Positions 40,762-49,223 of a stretch of DNA of 64,000 bases are shown here, piece by piece (positions within the stretch are counted from its first letter, which is position 1; each line of letters begins with the position of its first letter). The notes beneath the pieces are model-generated. The model was not told where the DNA came from. It searched no databases and saw only the letters and a program-made list of their open reading frames with translations. Made by a program: the position numbers and the translations under genes. The DNA is from an uncultured Eubacteriales bacterium (GTDB lineage: Bacteria > Bacillota > Clostridia > Oscillospirales > Acutalibacteraceae). The stretch is from assembly GCA_934525065.1 (NCBI GenBank), contig CAKSYX010000003.1, forward strand, positions 1 to 64,000, read 5' to 3'.

Positions 40762-42612
40762 ATGAAAAAAATGAAGACTGTGATTGCTCTGTTGCTGTCG
40801 ATGATTATAATCGTTTCATCAGCGGCTTCATTCGGACTCACCTTTGCGGTTGATTCAAACGTTGCTCCGCATTTTGCGGTTTCGGTTGCAGGTAGCGGAG
40901 AAGCCCCGGACTCCGTCGGAACCGTTAATTGGTGGAAAAGCGATGTTGACGGAAAATACTATATGTTCATGCCTTCAGGCTCAGACCTTTCTGAGCTTAA
41001 GGTTTGGATCTCCTCTTCTGCTCCCGTAATATGCGGTGAAAAGGAACTTAAAAACGGAGAAACAACAGACGCTTTTTCCGGCGGCGGAGAATTCGCTCTT
41101 TCCTGCGGCGGAAAAAATTACAGCGTTGTTTTTCTTGCTTCAAGTGAGCTTCCTTCGGTATTTATAAACGTTCCCGACGGCGGGCTTGACCGCATTCATG
41201 CCGATAAGGAACACAAGGAAAAAGGCTGCTCAATGCTTGCCGTCAATGAAAAGGGAAAAACTGATTATGACGGAAAGCTTGATTCAATGAAGGGCAGAGG
41301 AAACTCAACCTGGGGTATGGTCAAAAAGCCGTACAACATCAAGCTTGAGAGCAAATCAAAGCTTTTCGGAATGGAAAAGGCAAAAGCATGGTGTCTTATT
41401 GCCAACTATGAGGACAAGTCTCTCGTTCGCAATCAAGTAACCTACGGGCTCGGTGAAGCAATAGGCATGAAAGAAACACCCGATTGCAAAAACACCGATC
41501 TTTATATCAACGGTGAATACAAAGGCGTTTATCTTATTACCGAAAAGGTTGAAATCAAGAAAAACCGTGTTGATATTTATGACCTTGAAGAAGCAACCGA
41601 GGAGGCAAACGAAGGCAAAGAGCTTTCAGAGTTTGCGCAAAAGGGCTTTGGCGGAAAGTTTTCCGGCTTCATTGAAAACAGGCAACGCTGGTTTGAAATT
41701 CCAAATGATCCGTCAGACATCACCGGCGGATATCTGCTTGAGCTTGAGGTTGCCGACCGTTACCCAAATGAAGCAAGCGGATTTGTTACGAAGCATGGTC
41801 AGGCCGTTGTTGCAAAATCTCCGGAATATGCTTCAATGGCTCAAATAAAATACATCAGCTCCTATTGGCAGGAAATGGAGGACGCACTTTATTCCGAAGA
41901 CGGAAAGAACAAAAGCGGAAAGCATTTTTCCGAATATATTGATACGGAATCCTTTGCAAAACAGTACATTATTCAGGAATGGAGCAGCAACTGGGACGCA
42001 GGCCTCACAAGCAACTATTTTTATAAAGATATCGGCGGAAAGCTTGTTGCAGGTCCCATCTGGGATTTTGACAACGCTCTTATGAATACTGCCGGAAGAG
42101 ACGGAACAGACCTCACCGACCCGACAAACCTCCACGCCGCAAAAAGGTCGCTTTGGTATAATTCTCTTATGGGCAGCAAGAGCTTCAAGGCAACACCGAA
42201 CATCTATGCACTCGGTATGCGCCACAGGGAGTTTGTTGCCGAAGTCGAAAAGCAGATGAAAGAAAAAGTTGTTCCCGCTGTAAGTGAACTGCTTGATTCA
42301 AAATACGATAAATATATTGAAAAGGTTGAAAATTCGGCAGTGATGAATGCCATTAGATGGAATTATTACAATACAACAAATGAAGTTGAAATTTTGAATA
42401 ATTACACCGCAGAGATATCCGCAATTAAGAACTTCGTTTCCGAAAGAACAAGCTTTCTTTCAAGCGCGCTTACTGTTGACAACCCGGAATTCGAATTTAA
42501 AATAGATTCCGCCCAAAAAGCAAAAGAAAATTTCAACAAAATTCCGTCTGCTTTTGTTGACGGGCTTGAGCTGTTTCTTTATTATTTTTGTAAAATGTTT
42601 TCAATAAAATAA
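40762..42612 (+). CDS. Exported CotH-like protein kinase family protein
   Basis: A 616-residue secreted protein. The signal peptide spans about residues 1-28 (VIALLLSMIIIVSSAASFGLTFA). The CotH kinase core runs from about residue 165 to 520: LDSMKGRGNSTWGMVKKPYN, KAKAWCLIANYEDKSLVRNQ, LYINGEYKGVYLITEKVEIK, GGYLLELEVADRYP, and the metal/active site WDFDNALMNTAGRD. CotH kinases phosphorylate surface or spore proteins. An N-terminal Ig-like part precedes the core, and the tail LELFLYYFCKMFSIK is hydrophobic. ATG 40762 follows AAAGAGG. It is a single gene with its own terminator. Confidence 0.85.
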   Translation: MKKMKTVIALLLSMIIIVSSAASFGLTFAVDSNVAPHFAVSVAGSGEAPDSVGTVNWWKSDVDGKYYMFMPSGSDLSELKVWISSSAPVICGEKELKNGETTDAFSGGGEFALSCGGKNYSVVFLASSELPSVFINVPDGGLDRIHADKEHKEKGCSMLAVNEKGKTDYDGKLDSMKGRGNSTWGMVKKPYNIKLESKSKLFGMEKAKAWCLIANYEDKSLVRNQVTYGLGEAIGMKETPDCKNTDLYINGEYKGVYLITEKVEIKKNRVDIYDLEEATEEANEGKELSEFAQKGFGGKFSGFIENRQRWFEIPNDPSDITGGYLLELEVADRYPNEASGFVTKHGQAVVAKSPEYASMAQIKYISSYWQEMEDALYSEDGKNKSGKHFSEYIDTESFAKQYIIQEWSSNWDAGLTSNYFYKDIGGKLVAGPIWDFDNALMNTAGRDGTDLTDPTNLHAAKRSLWYNSLMGSKSFKATPNIYALGMRHREFVAEVEKQMKEKVVPAVSELLDSKYDKYIEKVENSAVMNAIRWNYYNTTNEVEILNNYTAEISAIKNFVSERTSFLSSALTVDNPEFEFKIDSAQKAKENFNKIPSAFVDGLELFLYYFCKMFSIK

Positions 42613-42618
42613 ATAATA

Positions 42619-42652
42619 AAAAAGGGGGCTGTTCGAAACAGTACCCCTTTTT
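42619..42652 (+). terminator. Terminator after the CotH-like gene
   Basis: AAAAAAGGGG with CTGTT pairs with AACAG and CCCCTTTTT around CGA. Confidence 0.8.
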
Positions 42653-42708
42653 AATAATTGCTGCGTAAAATGAAAACTTATTTTGTGATAATTATAAAAT
42701 GTTTTTTC

Positions 42709-42737
42709 TTGACGGCATATAATTTTTGTGGTAGTAT
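42709..42737 (+). promoter_or_regulatory. Promoter of the PPC/Fn3 surface protein
   Basis: TTGACG (42709-42714), 17-base spacer, TAGTAT (42732-42737), 30 bases before the ATG. Confidence 0.7.
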
Positions 42738-42766
42738 TTTTTTATCAAAAATACGGAGGTATGAAA

Positions 42767-44881
42767 ATGAAAAAAATTCTTGTTTCTGTTTCAGCAGTAC
42801 TGCTCGCCGTTTTCCTTTCGTTTGCAGTTTACGCGGCAAATGAATCCGAGCCGAACAACAGTATGCTCCAGGCAAATTCGATTTCAACAAACGGCACCGT
42901 TTACGGTAATATATCCGTTAGCGGCGATGAGGACTACTACAAAGTCACTCTTCCATCTTCCGGAAGACTGTCTATTAAATTCAACTCATTCATTGAATAC
43001 TACAGCCTTGTTCTTTTCGATGACGGCGGAAGCAACATCTGGTGGTCGGATAACAATCAGTGGGCTTCTACAACTATGATGAGAAGTGATACCAAAACAA
43101 TAGACCTTGAAAAAGGTACATACTATCTCAAAGTTATTGGACGTCGGTACTGGAATGGAAGCAGCAACTACACAGGAAACTATAACTTCACACTTTCCTT
43201 TGCCGCCTCGGGCGCAAATGTTGCAGAACCGAACAATAGCATTGCTGAAGCACAAGCAATAAGTTTTGACTCAGCGGTCAAGGGACAGATCGCAGTTAAC
43301 GACAGAGAAGATTACTATGCCGTCACTCTTCCGTCCTCCGGCAGAATAACTCTCAAATTTAATTCTTTCATGCAGTACTATTCTGTCGTTCTTTATGACA
43401 CGGACGGAAATGAGCTCTGGTACAACGATGACAACGAATGGGTCTCCACCACACAAAAGAGAAGTGATACCCACACAATAGACCTCGAAAGCGGTACATA
43501 TTATCTCAAGGTCAACGGCTATCATTATCGCGACGATAGCTGGTATTCTTCAACAGGAAACTATAACTTCACGCTTTCCTTTGCCGCCTCGGGCGCAAAC
43601 ATTGCAGAACCGAACAACAGCATTGCCGAAGCGAAGGCAATAAAATCCGGCTTGACAGTCAAGGGGCAAATCGCAATCAACGACAGGGACGATTACTATG
43701 CCGTTACTCTCCCCTCCTCCGGCAGAATAACTCTTAAATTTAATTCTTTCATGCAGTATTATTCTGTCGTTCTTTATGACACGGACGGAAAAGAGCTTTG
43801 GTTCACCGATGACAATGAATGGGTATCTACCACACAGAAAAGAAGCGATACCTATACGATAGACCTTGAAAAGGGCATATATTATCTCAAGGTCAATGGT
43901 TACCTTTACAGAGATTCGTATCCTTCAACCGGCAATTATAACTTCACTGTTTCTTTTAAAGCCTCTGGCGCGAATATTGCAGAGCCGAACAACAGTATCG
44001 CCGAAGCAAAGAAAATTAAATTCGGTTCAACAGTCAAGGGACAGATTGCAGTTAACGACAGAGACGATTACTATTACTTCACACTTTCAGCTTCCGGAAC
44101 GGTAACTATTAAGTTCAATTCTTATATGCGGTACTACTGCGTCGTCATCTATGATGCAGACGGAAAAGAACTTTGGTATACCGATGATAATGAGTGGATT
44201 TCAAGCAATAAATCAAGAAGCGATAAGCACAGTATTTCGCTTTCCGCAGGTACATATTATCTCAAAGTCAATGGCTACCTTTACGGAAATTCGTATGCTT
44301 CAACCGGCAATTATAACTTCACGCTGAAACAGGATATCTATGTTCCGAAGGTTTCACGCGTCTCGGCAAAAAGTTCAACCTCATCAATTTCCCTCTCATG
44401 GAAAAAGGTCTCCGGTGTTTCCGGCTACGAAGTTCAGATGAAGAGCGGAAAGAAATACAAAACCGTTGCAACAGCTTCAAAGACAAAAGCCGCCGTCAAA
44501 AAGCTCAAAACAGGAACGAAATACGCTTTCAGAATCAGAGCATACAAGGTCGTTTCCGGCGTAAAATATTATTCGGGCTGGACAACATTTTCGGCTGCAA
44601 CCGCCCCCGCCGCACCGTCACTCAAGGTAACGGCAGGAACAAAGAGCGCGACCCTCAAAGCAGGAAAGCAGGCAGCTTCGGGATTTGAAATTTACAGAGC
44701 AAGCAGCAAAAACGGAAAGTACAAAAAAATTGCAACCGTCAAAGGCTCGTCGCTCAGCTATAAAAACAAATCACTCAAAAGCAAAAGCACCTATTACTAT
44801 AAGGTCAGAGCTTATGTCAGTGTTAACGGAGCAAAATACTACGGCGCATTTTCATCCGTAAAATCAGCAAGAGCAAAATAA
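42767..44881 (+). CDS. Secreted repeat protein: four PPC-like domains and two Fn3 domains
   Basis: A 704-residue exported protein. The signal peptide covers residues 1-22 (ending FAVYAAN). Four tandem domains of about 120 residues each open with 'EPNNS...A' and contain 'DYYxVTLPSSGR', 'YDTDGxELW' and a closing 'GNYNFTLSFAASGAN', as in bacterial pre-peptidase C-terminal (PPC) folds. Two fibronectin-III-like domains follow (SSISLSWKKVSGVSGYEVQM; ASGFEIYRASSKNGKYKKIA), ending in basic SVKSARAK. No protease or other catalytic domain is present, so it is probably an adhesin or surface-binding protein. GGAGG lies 7 bases before ATG 42767, while the ATG at 42761 is too close. Confidence 0.85.
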   Translation: MKKILVSVSAVLLAVFLSFAVYAANESEPNNSMLQANSISTNGTVYGNISVSGDEDYYKVTLPSSGRLSIKFNSFIEYYSLVLFDDGGSNIWWSDNNQWASTTMMRSDTKTIDLEKGTYYLKVIGRRYWNGSSNYTGNYNFTLSFAASGANVAEPNNSIAEAQAISFDSAVKGQIAVNDREDYYAVTLPSSGRITLKFNSFMQYYSVVLYDTDGNELWYNDDNEWVSTTQKRSDTHTIDLESGTYYLKVNGYHYRDDSWYSSTGNYNFTLSFAASGANIAEPNNSIAEAKAIKSGLTVKGQIAINDRDDYYAVTLPSSGRITLKFNSFMQYYSVVLYDTDGKELWFTDDNEWVSTTQKRSDTYTIDLEKGIYYLKVNGYLYRDSYPSTGNYNFTVSFKASGANIAEPNNSIAEAKKIKFGSTVKGQIAVNDRDDYYYFTLSASGTVTIKFNSYMRYYCVVIYDADGKELWYTDDNEWISSNKSRSDKHSISLSAGTYYLKVNGYLYGNSYASTGNYNFTLKQDIYVPKVSRVSAKSSTSSISLSWKKVSGVSGYEVQMKSGKKYKTVATASKTKAAVKKLKTGTKYAFRIRAYKVVSGVKYYSGWTTFSAATAPAAPSLKVTAGTKSATLKAGKQAASGFEIYRASSKNGKYKKIATVKGSSLSYKNKSLKSKSTYYYKVRAYVSVNGAKYYGAFSSVKSARAK

Positions 44882-44885
44882 GCAA

Positions 44886-44918
44886 TTTCCCTCTCCGTTT
44901 TGGAGGGGGAATTTTTTT
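44886..44918 (+). terminator. Terminator after the PPC/Fn3 protein
   Basis: TTTCCCTCTCC pairs with GGAGGGGGAA, followed by TTTTTTT. Confidence 0.85.
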
Positions 44919-44955
44919 CATCAGACATCTGTCGCTTTAAAATTTTGATTTTTCC

Positions 44956-44984
44956 TTGCTAACCGTGCCCGATTATGGTATAAT
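44956..44984 (+). promoter_or_regulatory. Promoter of the exported lipase-like gene
   Basis: TTGCTA (44956-44961), 17-base spacer ending TGG, TATAAT (44979-44984). Confidence 0.7.
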
Positions 44985-45045
44985 TTTACCGCTTTAAATC
45001 AGACTTTTAATAAAAGTCTAAAAGAAAAAGAAAGAAGGAAAAAAC

Positions 45046-46986
45046 ATGAAAAAACTTTTGAGCGTAATCCTCGCTCTGACGATGGTTTTCTGCTCTGTTT
45101 CGGCTCTTTCGGCCGCGGCAGAGGACAAGAAGGTTACACCGCTTATCATCGTTCCCGGTTACAGTGCTTCAGAGCTTTACCTTGACTACGGCCTTGAATC
45201 CGAAGAACACGTTTGGGGCGTTCAGATGAAGCCTATCATCGACAAGGTTCTTCAGCGTCTCGGCGCCCTCGGAATCAGTCTCGGTGCTCTCGGCGCAGGC
45301 GACAAGGAGCTGCTCATCAAAACAGTCGGCGACGCCGTTCGCGAGCTTTACGGTGTACTCGCCAACAACGATGACGGAACCAGCAAGTATAACGTCACCG
45401 CAGCTCTCACCGACCCGGCAACGACCACCACAAAATATTTTGTTGAAAAGTACGGCGAGAATTCCGGTATGCTCCACCTTCCGGAAATCAACTGCCACTT
45501 TGCCTCACAGATCGGCGGCGAGAACATTTTCAACGCTCACATCGACTTCAGACAGGGCGCAATCAAGTGTGCGCAGGATTTGAGAAGATATGTTGAAGCT
45601 GTCAAGGAATACACAGGCTCCGATAAAGTCAGCCTTTACGGTCTCAGCCACGGCGGAATGACCGTCGGCGTTTATCTCAGCCTTTACGGCGACCTCGGAG
45701 ACATTGAGTCGGCCGTTATGTTCCACCCGGCTCTCCGCGGTGCATACTTCCTCAACGATATCATTTCAAGAAACCTGAACATTGATTTCAAAACTGTTGT
45801 TGAATACGCTCAGGTCGGTGCTTTCTCAGAAACCGAATTTGAATTCCTTATGGTTCTTCAGCGTCTCGGCCTTGTCAACGACCTTGCGAATGCTCTTGTT
45901 GACGAAGTGTTCGACGACATTGCGGGAAATTGGGGCAGCATCTGGGACTTCATGCCGCCCGAAGTATATGAAAAGTATAAAGCAATGTACCTTGACCCGG
46001 TTGCAAACGCAAAAATTATTGAAGCCAGCGACAAAATGCATTACGAAATTATGCCAAACTACACCGAAGCGTTCAAAAACGCTCAGGCTCACGGCGCGAG
46101 AGTTTCAATCATTTCCGGCACCGACAGGGCGATAATCACCGGCGGACAGGTCAACTCAGACGGAATCCTCGCCTGCTATTCCACAAGCGGCAGCGTCTGC
46201 GCGCCGCTCGGCGAGCGTTTTGCCGACGGTTACAAAAAGACCGGAACAAACTGCACCGAACCGACTCATAATCACATCTCCCCGGCAATGACGGTTGACG
46301 CTTCATATGCATACCTTCCGGAGAACACTTGGTTCACCCAGGGACAGCTCCACGGTCAGGTCTGGTGGGATGATTACACCAAAGAGCTTTGCTCAAAGCT
46401 TCTTTTCTCGGACGAAATTGAAGACATCTATTCAAGTGAAAAGTTCCCGCAGTTTGAATATTCCCGGAACCCGAAGGATGAGATTCACGTTAAGTTTGAT
46501 TTTGCTCCGGTCGGCTATCTTTCGCAGGAAAGCAAGGGCGTTTATGTCACCAACCTCTCAAAGGAATACTCGGTGAAGGTTCTCACCCTTTCCGCAAAGC
46601 GCAGCAAGCTTTATTTCAACACGCTGAATGACAAGGTTCTCAAGCCCGGCGAAACGGTTTATATCCCCTTCAGCGGCAATGTTCCCGACCTCAACGCCGC
46701 CAAGGATGAGCTGACCGTCACCTACGTTCAGGCCGGCTCGGTTTCCGCAATCGGAACAAAGACCTTCAGCTTCACCATCACAGGAGGTCAGGACGTTGAA
46801 TACAACACAGACGAGCCCTACTGTGACGCAGACCTCGCCGATCCGTTCGACGACCATATCGGCGGCAGCACGGCTGACAAGGTTCTCGACTTCTTCGGAA
46901 TCAAAAAGCTTCTGTCTGCAATTTATAACTGGCTCATGACTTACCTTGCACCGCTCTTCAGGTTCATCTCTCAGGTCAAAGGCTGA
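45046..46986 (+). CDS. Exported lipase-like alpha/beta hydrolase
   Basis: A 646-residue secreted hydrolase. Signal peptide residues 1-25 (ending SALSAAAE). The LCAT/PGAP1-like fold starts with TPLIIVPGYSASELYLD and has the nucleophile elbow YGLSHGGMT (Ser201). Candidate acid and base lie in ISGTDRAIITGG and in the HNHISPAMTVDASYAYLPEN stretch. A beta-sandwich-like region covers about residues 480-585 (GYLSQESKGVYVTNLSKEYS). The last 35 residues (DFFGIKKLLSAIYNWLMTYL, then FRFISQVKG) form an amphipathic helix that may hold the enzyme at the membrane. It is likely an extracellular lipase or esterase; the substrate is unknown. Confidence 0.75.
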   Translation: MKKLLSVILALTMVFCSVSALSAAAEDKKVTPLIIVPGYSASELYLDYGLESEEHVWGVQMKPIIDKVLQRLGALGISLGALGAGDKELLIKTVGDAVRELYGVLANNDDGTSKYNVTAALTDPATTTTKYFVEKYGENSGMLHLPEINCHFASQIGGENIFNAHIDFRQGAIKCAQDLRRYVEAVKEYTGSDKVSLYGLSHGGMTVGVYLSLYGDLGDIESAVMFHPALRGAYFLNDIISRNLNIDFKTVVEYAQVGAFSETEFEFLMVLQRLGLVNDLANALVDEVFDDIAGNWGSIWDFMPPEVYEKYKAMYLDPVANAKIIEASDKMHYEIMPNYTEAFKNAQAHGARVSIISGTDRAIITGGQVNSDGILACYSTSGSVCAPLGERFADGYKKTGTNCTEPTHNHISPAMTVDASYAYLPENTWFTQGQLHGQVWWDDYTKELCSKLLFSDEIEDIYSSEKFPQFEYSRNPKDEIHVKFDFAPVGYLSQESKGVYVTNLSKEYSVKVLTLSAKRSKLYFNTLNDKVLKPGETVYIPFSGNVPDLNAAKDELTVTYVQAGSVSAIGTKTFSFTITGGQDVEYNTDEPYCDADLADPFDDHIGGSTADKVLDFFGIKKLLSAIYNWLMTYLAPLFRFISQVKG

Positions 46987-46999
46987 AAATAAAGACGCA

Positions 47000-47030
47000 A
47001 AGGGCGGACAGGCTTTCCTGTCCGCCTTAA
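47000..47030 (+). terminator. Terminator after the lipase-like gene
   Basis: GGCGGACAGG (47003-47012) pairs with CCTGTCCGCC (47017-47026); the U-tract is poor. Confidence 0.6.
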
Positions 47031-47044
47031 ATCATCCGTCATAA

Positions 47045-47218
47045 TTAGATATCTTGACAATCAAAGCGGATGCGAGTATCCGTTACCCGCTTTTGATCCG
47101 GTCTTCCTGCATTAAACTCTCTGTTAGGCAAATTAGGATATTTATGTAAATGTCCTTGCTGCATATATTCAATCAGTTCTTTTCCGCAATCTTTAGGATG
47201 CCTATATTCCCGTGACAT
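47045..47218 (-). pseudogene. Transposase OrfA N-terminal remnant
   Basis: ATG 47218 follows GGGAGGATTTGTT. The first 20 residues (MSREYRHPKDCGKELIEYMQ) resemble the helix-turn-helix start of IS3-family OrfA proteins ('MSREYRHIKEYEKEI'). After about residue 22 the resemblance stops, and the frame ends after 57 residues instead of the usual 90-100 or more. It is a decayed remnant. Confidence 0.5.
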
Positions 47219-47302
47219 AACAAATCCTCCCATGGCAGTTATTTTAATTCTACCATAGGAGGCTGTTTTTTCTATTGTCCTTTTTTACGGACTTGTTCAT
47301 TA
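47045..47302 (-). mobile_element. IS3-type insertion sequence remnant, 5' end
   Basis: The region holds the left end of an insertion element: a T-rich terminus (TCCTTTTTTACGGAC near 47278-47292), then the hairpin CCTCCCATGGCAG/TACCATAGGAGG (47226-47262), whose one arm contains the GGGAGGA ribosome site, then the transposase start. A related left end without the transposase lies at 55233-55307. No right end or remaining transposase is present. Confidence 0.6.
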
Positions 47303-47332
47303 AACTGTTTGCAACCTTTTTTGTGTAAGAAA

Positions 47333-47902
47333 TTACTCCCTGTTTTCTCCGAGCTTGCTTTGAATAAAGAAAAGCAGGAGCGGAAGCGTTGCCCACTGAA
47401 GAAGGATTCCGGGCAGACCTGTTACAACGCTCATGTAAATTGAAGAAAGCGTGATGCCCGTCTTTGAAACGGCGAGAACCACAACGAGAGTAACGGCCGC
47501 GCGGACGAGCCTTCCGGCAAGCTGAACCGTGAGCAGCTTCAAAAATGACGGCATACGCTCATTTCTGAGAAGTCCGGCAAAAAAGCCGTAAGCGGCAAGT
47601 TCACCGATCATGAGCGGAAGCATTGCAAGGTTCGGCATTCCGGAGAGGGCAAAGCTGACCGCCGGGGCAAGCGCACCGGCAACAAGACCCGCATAAGGGC
47701 CGGCAAAAAAACCGATAAAGATAATCGGCAGATGCATCGGCAAGAATGTTGCGCCGAGGGCTGTTCCGAGGCCGGAAACCGCGCCGACAACGTGGAAAAG
47801 CTGCGGAAGGGCAACGGCCAGAACGATTGCTCCGAGCGTTGCGAGTGACTGAACCTTAACCGAAAAGCGGGGCAAAGCCTTTACTTTTGTTTTTTCCATC
47901 AT
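47333..47902 (-). CDS. ECF-type vitamin/cofactor transporter S component
   Basis: A 189-residue membrane protein with six hydrophobic segments. LPMHLPIIFIGFFAGPYAGLVAGALAP and the later ELAAYGFFAGLL pattern mark the substrate-binding S component of energy-coupling-factor importers. The ligand (pantothenate, folate, queuosine precursor or another) cannot be fixed. The shared EcfA/EcfT module is not in the window, as usual for group II systems. AGGAG lies 9 bases before ATG 47902, and a promoter is present at 47967-47995. The leader is only about 55 bases, so a large riboswitch is unlikely. Confidence 0.75.
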   Translation of the reverse strand: MMEKTKVKALPRFSVKVQSLATLGAIVLAVALPQLFHVVGAVSGLGTALGATFLPMHLPIIFIGFFAGPYAGLVAGALAPAVSFALSGMPNLAMLPLMIGELAAYGFFAGLLRNERMPSFLKLLTVQLAGRLVRAAVTLVVVLAVSKTGITLSSIYMSVVTGLPGILLQWATLPLLLFFIQSKLGENRE

Positions 47903-47966
47903 GAATCACTACTCCTGAATAACGCTTGCTTCGCTGCAGAATGTGTGCAGCAGAGGACTTTAACAT

Positions 47967-47995
47967 ATTAAACTATAAAAGTGCACTTTAGTCAA
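47967..47995 (-). promoter_or_regulatory. Promoter of the ECF S component
   Basis: Minus-strand TTGACT (47990-47995), 17-base spacer, TTTAAT (47967-47972). Confidence 0.65.
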
Positions 47996-48020
47996 GAGTG
48001 TTTTTGAAAAAAAGTCGCGA

Positions 48021-48188
48021 TTAGGCGGAGAGCTTCGAACTCAATGCGGTTTTTTAAGGCAAATTTCCGCCGATACTGCGTTAAAACGCCTCGCAATGCT
48101 TGACACGGGTATAGTGAGACAAAAAGTGCTGCAATGTGCGGAAAAACAAGTTCTTCAGGCACATTGAGTTTGAAGCTCTCCGGCCTAA
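48021..48188. repeat. MITE-like repeat, internally deleted copy (168 bp)
   Basis: Ends TTAGGCGGAGAGCTTC plus AACTCAATGCGG at the left and the complement of TTAGGCCGGAGAGCTTC at the right form the terminal inverted repeats. The first 60 internal bases equal those of copy 1; about 110 bases of the middle are missing. Confidence 0.75.
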
Positions 48189-48212
48189 CCGTGAAGCCCG
48201 CTGTCAGGCGTA

Positions 48213-48254
48213 CAAAACCGCTCTTCCGTTTTTTGTTCGGAAGAGCGGTTTTGT
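48213..48254 (-). terminator. Terminator of the O-acetylation operon
   Basis: CAAAACCGCTCTTCC pairs with GGAAGAGCGGTTTTG around a T-rich loop, directly after the AlgJ-like stop. Confidence 0.85.
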
Positions 48255-49211
48255 TCAGCTTGTTTTAATGCTCTCGTTGAATTGCTTAACGGCGTCGTGC
48301 CATTGCGCGTAGGCACTGTCGTTTCGTTTGTCCTTGAAAAGCCCGGTTTTTTGCAGGTACTTTGCAAGAAAAACGGAAACCTTTGTTGCGCCGGAATAGT
48401 TGAGGTGGTCGCCCTTGTCCTTTGTTTCAAGCTTCCAGTTTATCGGAATCTGCCTTCTCATGAGGTTCAGGTCAAGGTATTCAACGCCGAGCTTTTTTGC
48501 AAGCTTTTCAACTGCGTTGTGGCGCGGCATACTCCAGTTCTTCGTGCTCGGTGAGCTGACCAGAACAAACCTTGCTCCGTTTGCTTCGCAGAAGTCACGC
48601 ATCATTTTGACGTATTTTTCGTTCTGCTTTGAAAAGCTTTCCTCAAACGGGGAGGGCTTCATATAGTCCTTTGTTGATGCGGGTGAAACGGCGTTATTGT
48701 AGATATAGCCTTTGTTTATCTCTGTGCTTGAAAGGTCAACGCCGAACGACCAGTCGCGCAGGCTCAGCGTTTTCCAACGGTCGTGGTAGCGGAAAACGCT
48801 CAGCTTTTCTGAAAGCTTTTGGGTCAATATATCCGTTTGAGTAAACGCGCGGTAGATGACGTTTGTTTCAAGCATAACGATTCTCGGCTGCTGCTTTTCA
48901 AAGGTCTTTTCCAAAAACTCGTAGGAGTAGCAGAGAACCTGCGCCGAGGTTGCGCAAACGTATGACGTGATTCCGCTTTCGGTCCAAATTTTGAGCGGAA
49001 CAAAGGCACTGTAGGCTTCGCTGTCACCAATGATGAGCGTGTCTATTGTGTTTTCCGGCTCGCCGAGGATACCGTTGGCGGTAGAGTCGAGCATACCGGA
49101 TTCCTTCGAGTTGCCCTTGGGCTGGAAAATGAGCGAAGCGCCGAACATCAAAACGAGCAGCACCAGCGCAAAGGAGAGCAGACGCCAGAAGAGCTTTAAA
49201 TACTTTTTCAT
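48255..49211 (-). CDS. AlgJ/AlgX-like SGNH-type partner of MBOAT
   Basis: A 318-residue protein with one N-terminal membrane helix (LFWRLLSFALVLLVLMFGAS) and an extracytoplasmic SGNH-like domain. It has the serine block DTLIIGDSEAYSAF (residues 57-70) and the C-terminal KGDHLNYSGATKVSVFLA with an Asp-His pair. Proteins of this layout accept acetyl groups from an MBOAT partner and pass them to a surface polysaccharide. It starts 12 bases after the MBOAT stop, supporting an acetylation pair. The acceptor glycan is unknown. Confidence 0.75.
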   Translation of the reverse strand: MKKYLKLFWRLLSFALVLLVLMFGASLIFQPKGNSKESGMLDSTANGILGEPENTIDTLIIGDSEAYSAFVPLKIWTESGITSYVCATSAQVLCYSYEFLEKTFEKQQPRIVMLETNVIYRAFTQTDILTQKLSEKLSVFRYHDRWKTLSLRDWSFGVDLSSTEINKGYIYNNAVSPASTKDYMKPSPFEESFSKQNEKYVKMMRDFCEANGARFVLVSSPSTKNWSMPRHNAVEKLAKKLGVEYLDLNLMRRQIPINWKLETKDKGDHLNYSGATKVSVFLAKYLQKTGLFKDKRNDSAYAQWHDAVKQFNESIKTS

Positions 49212-49223
49212 GACCGCACCCCC

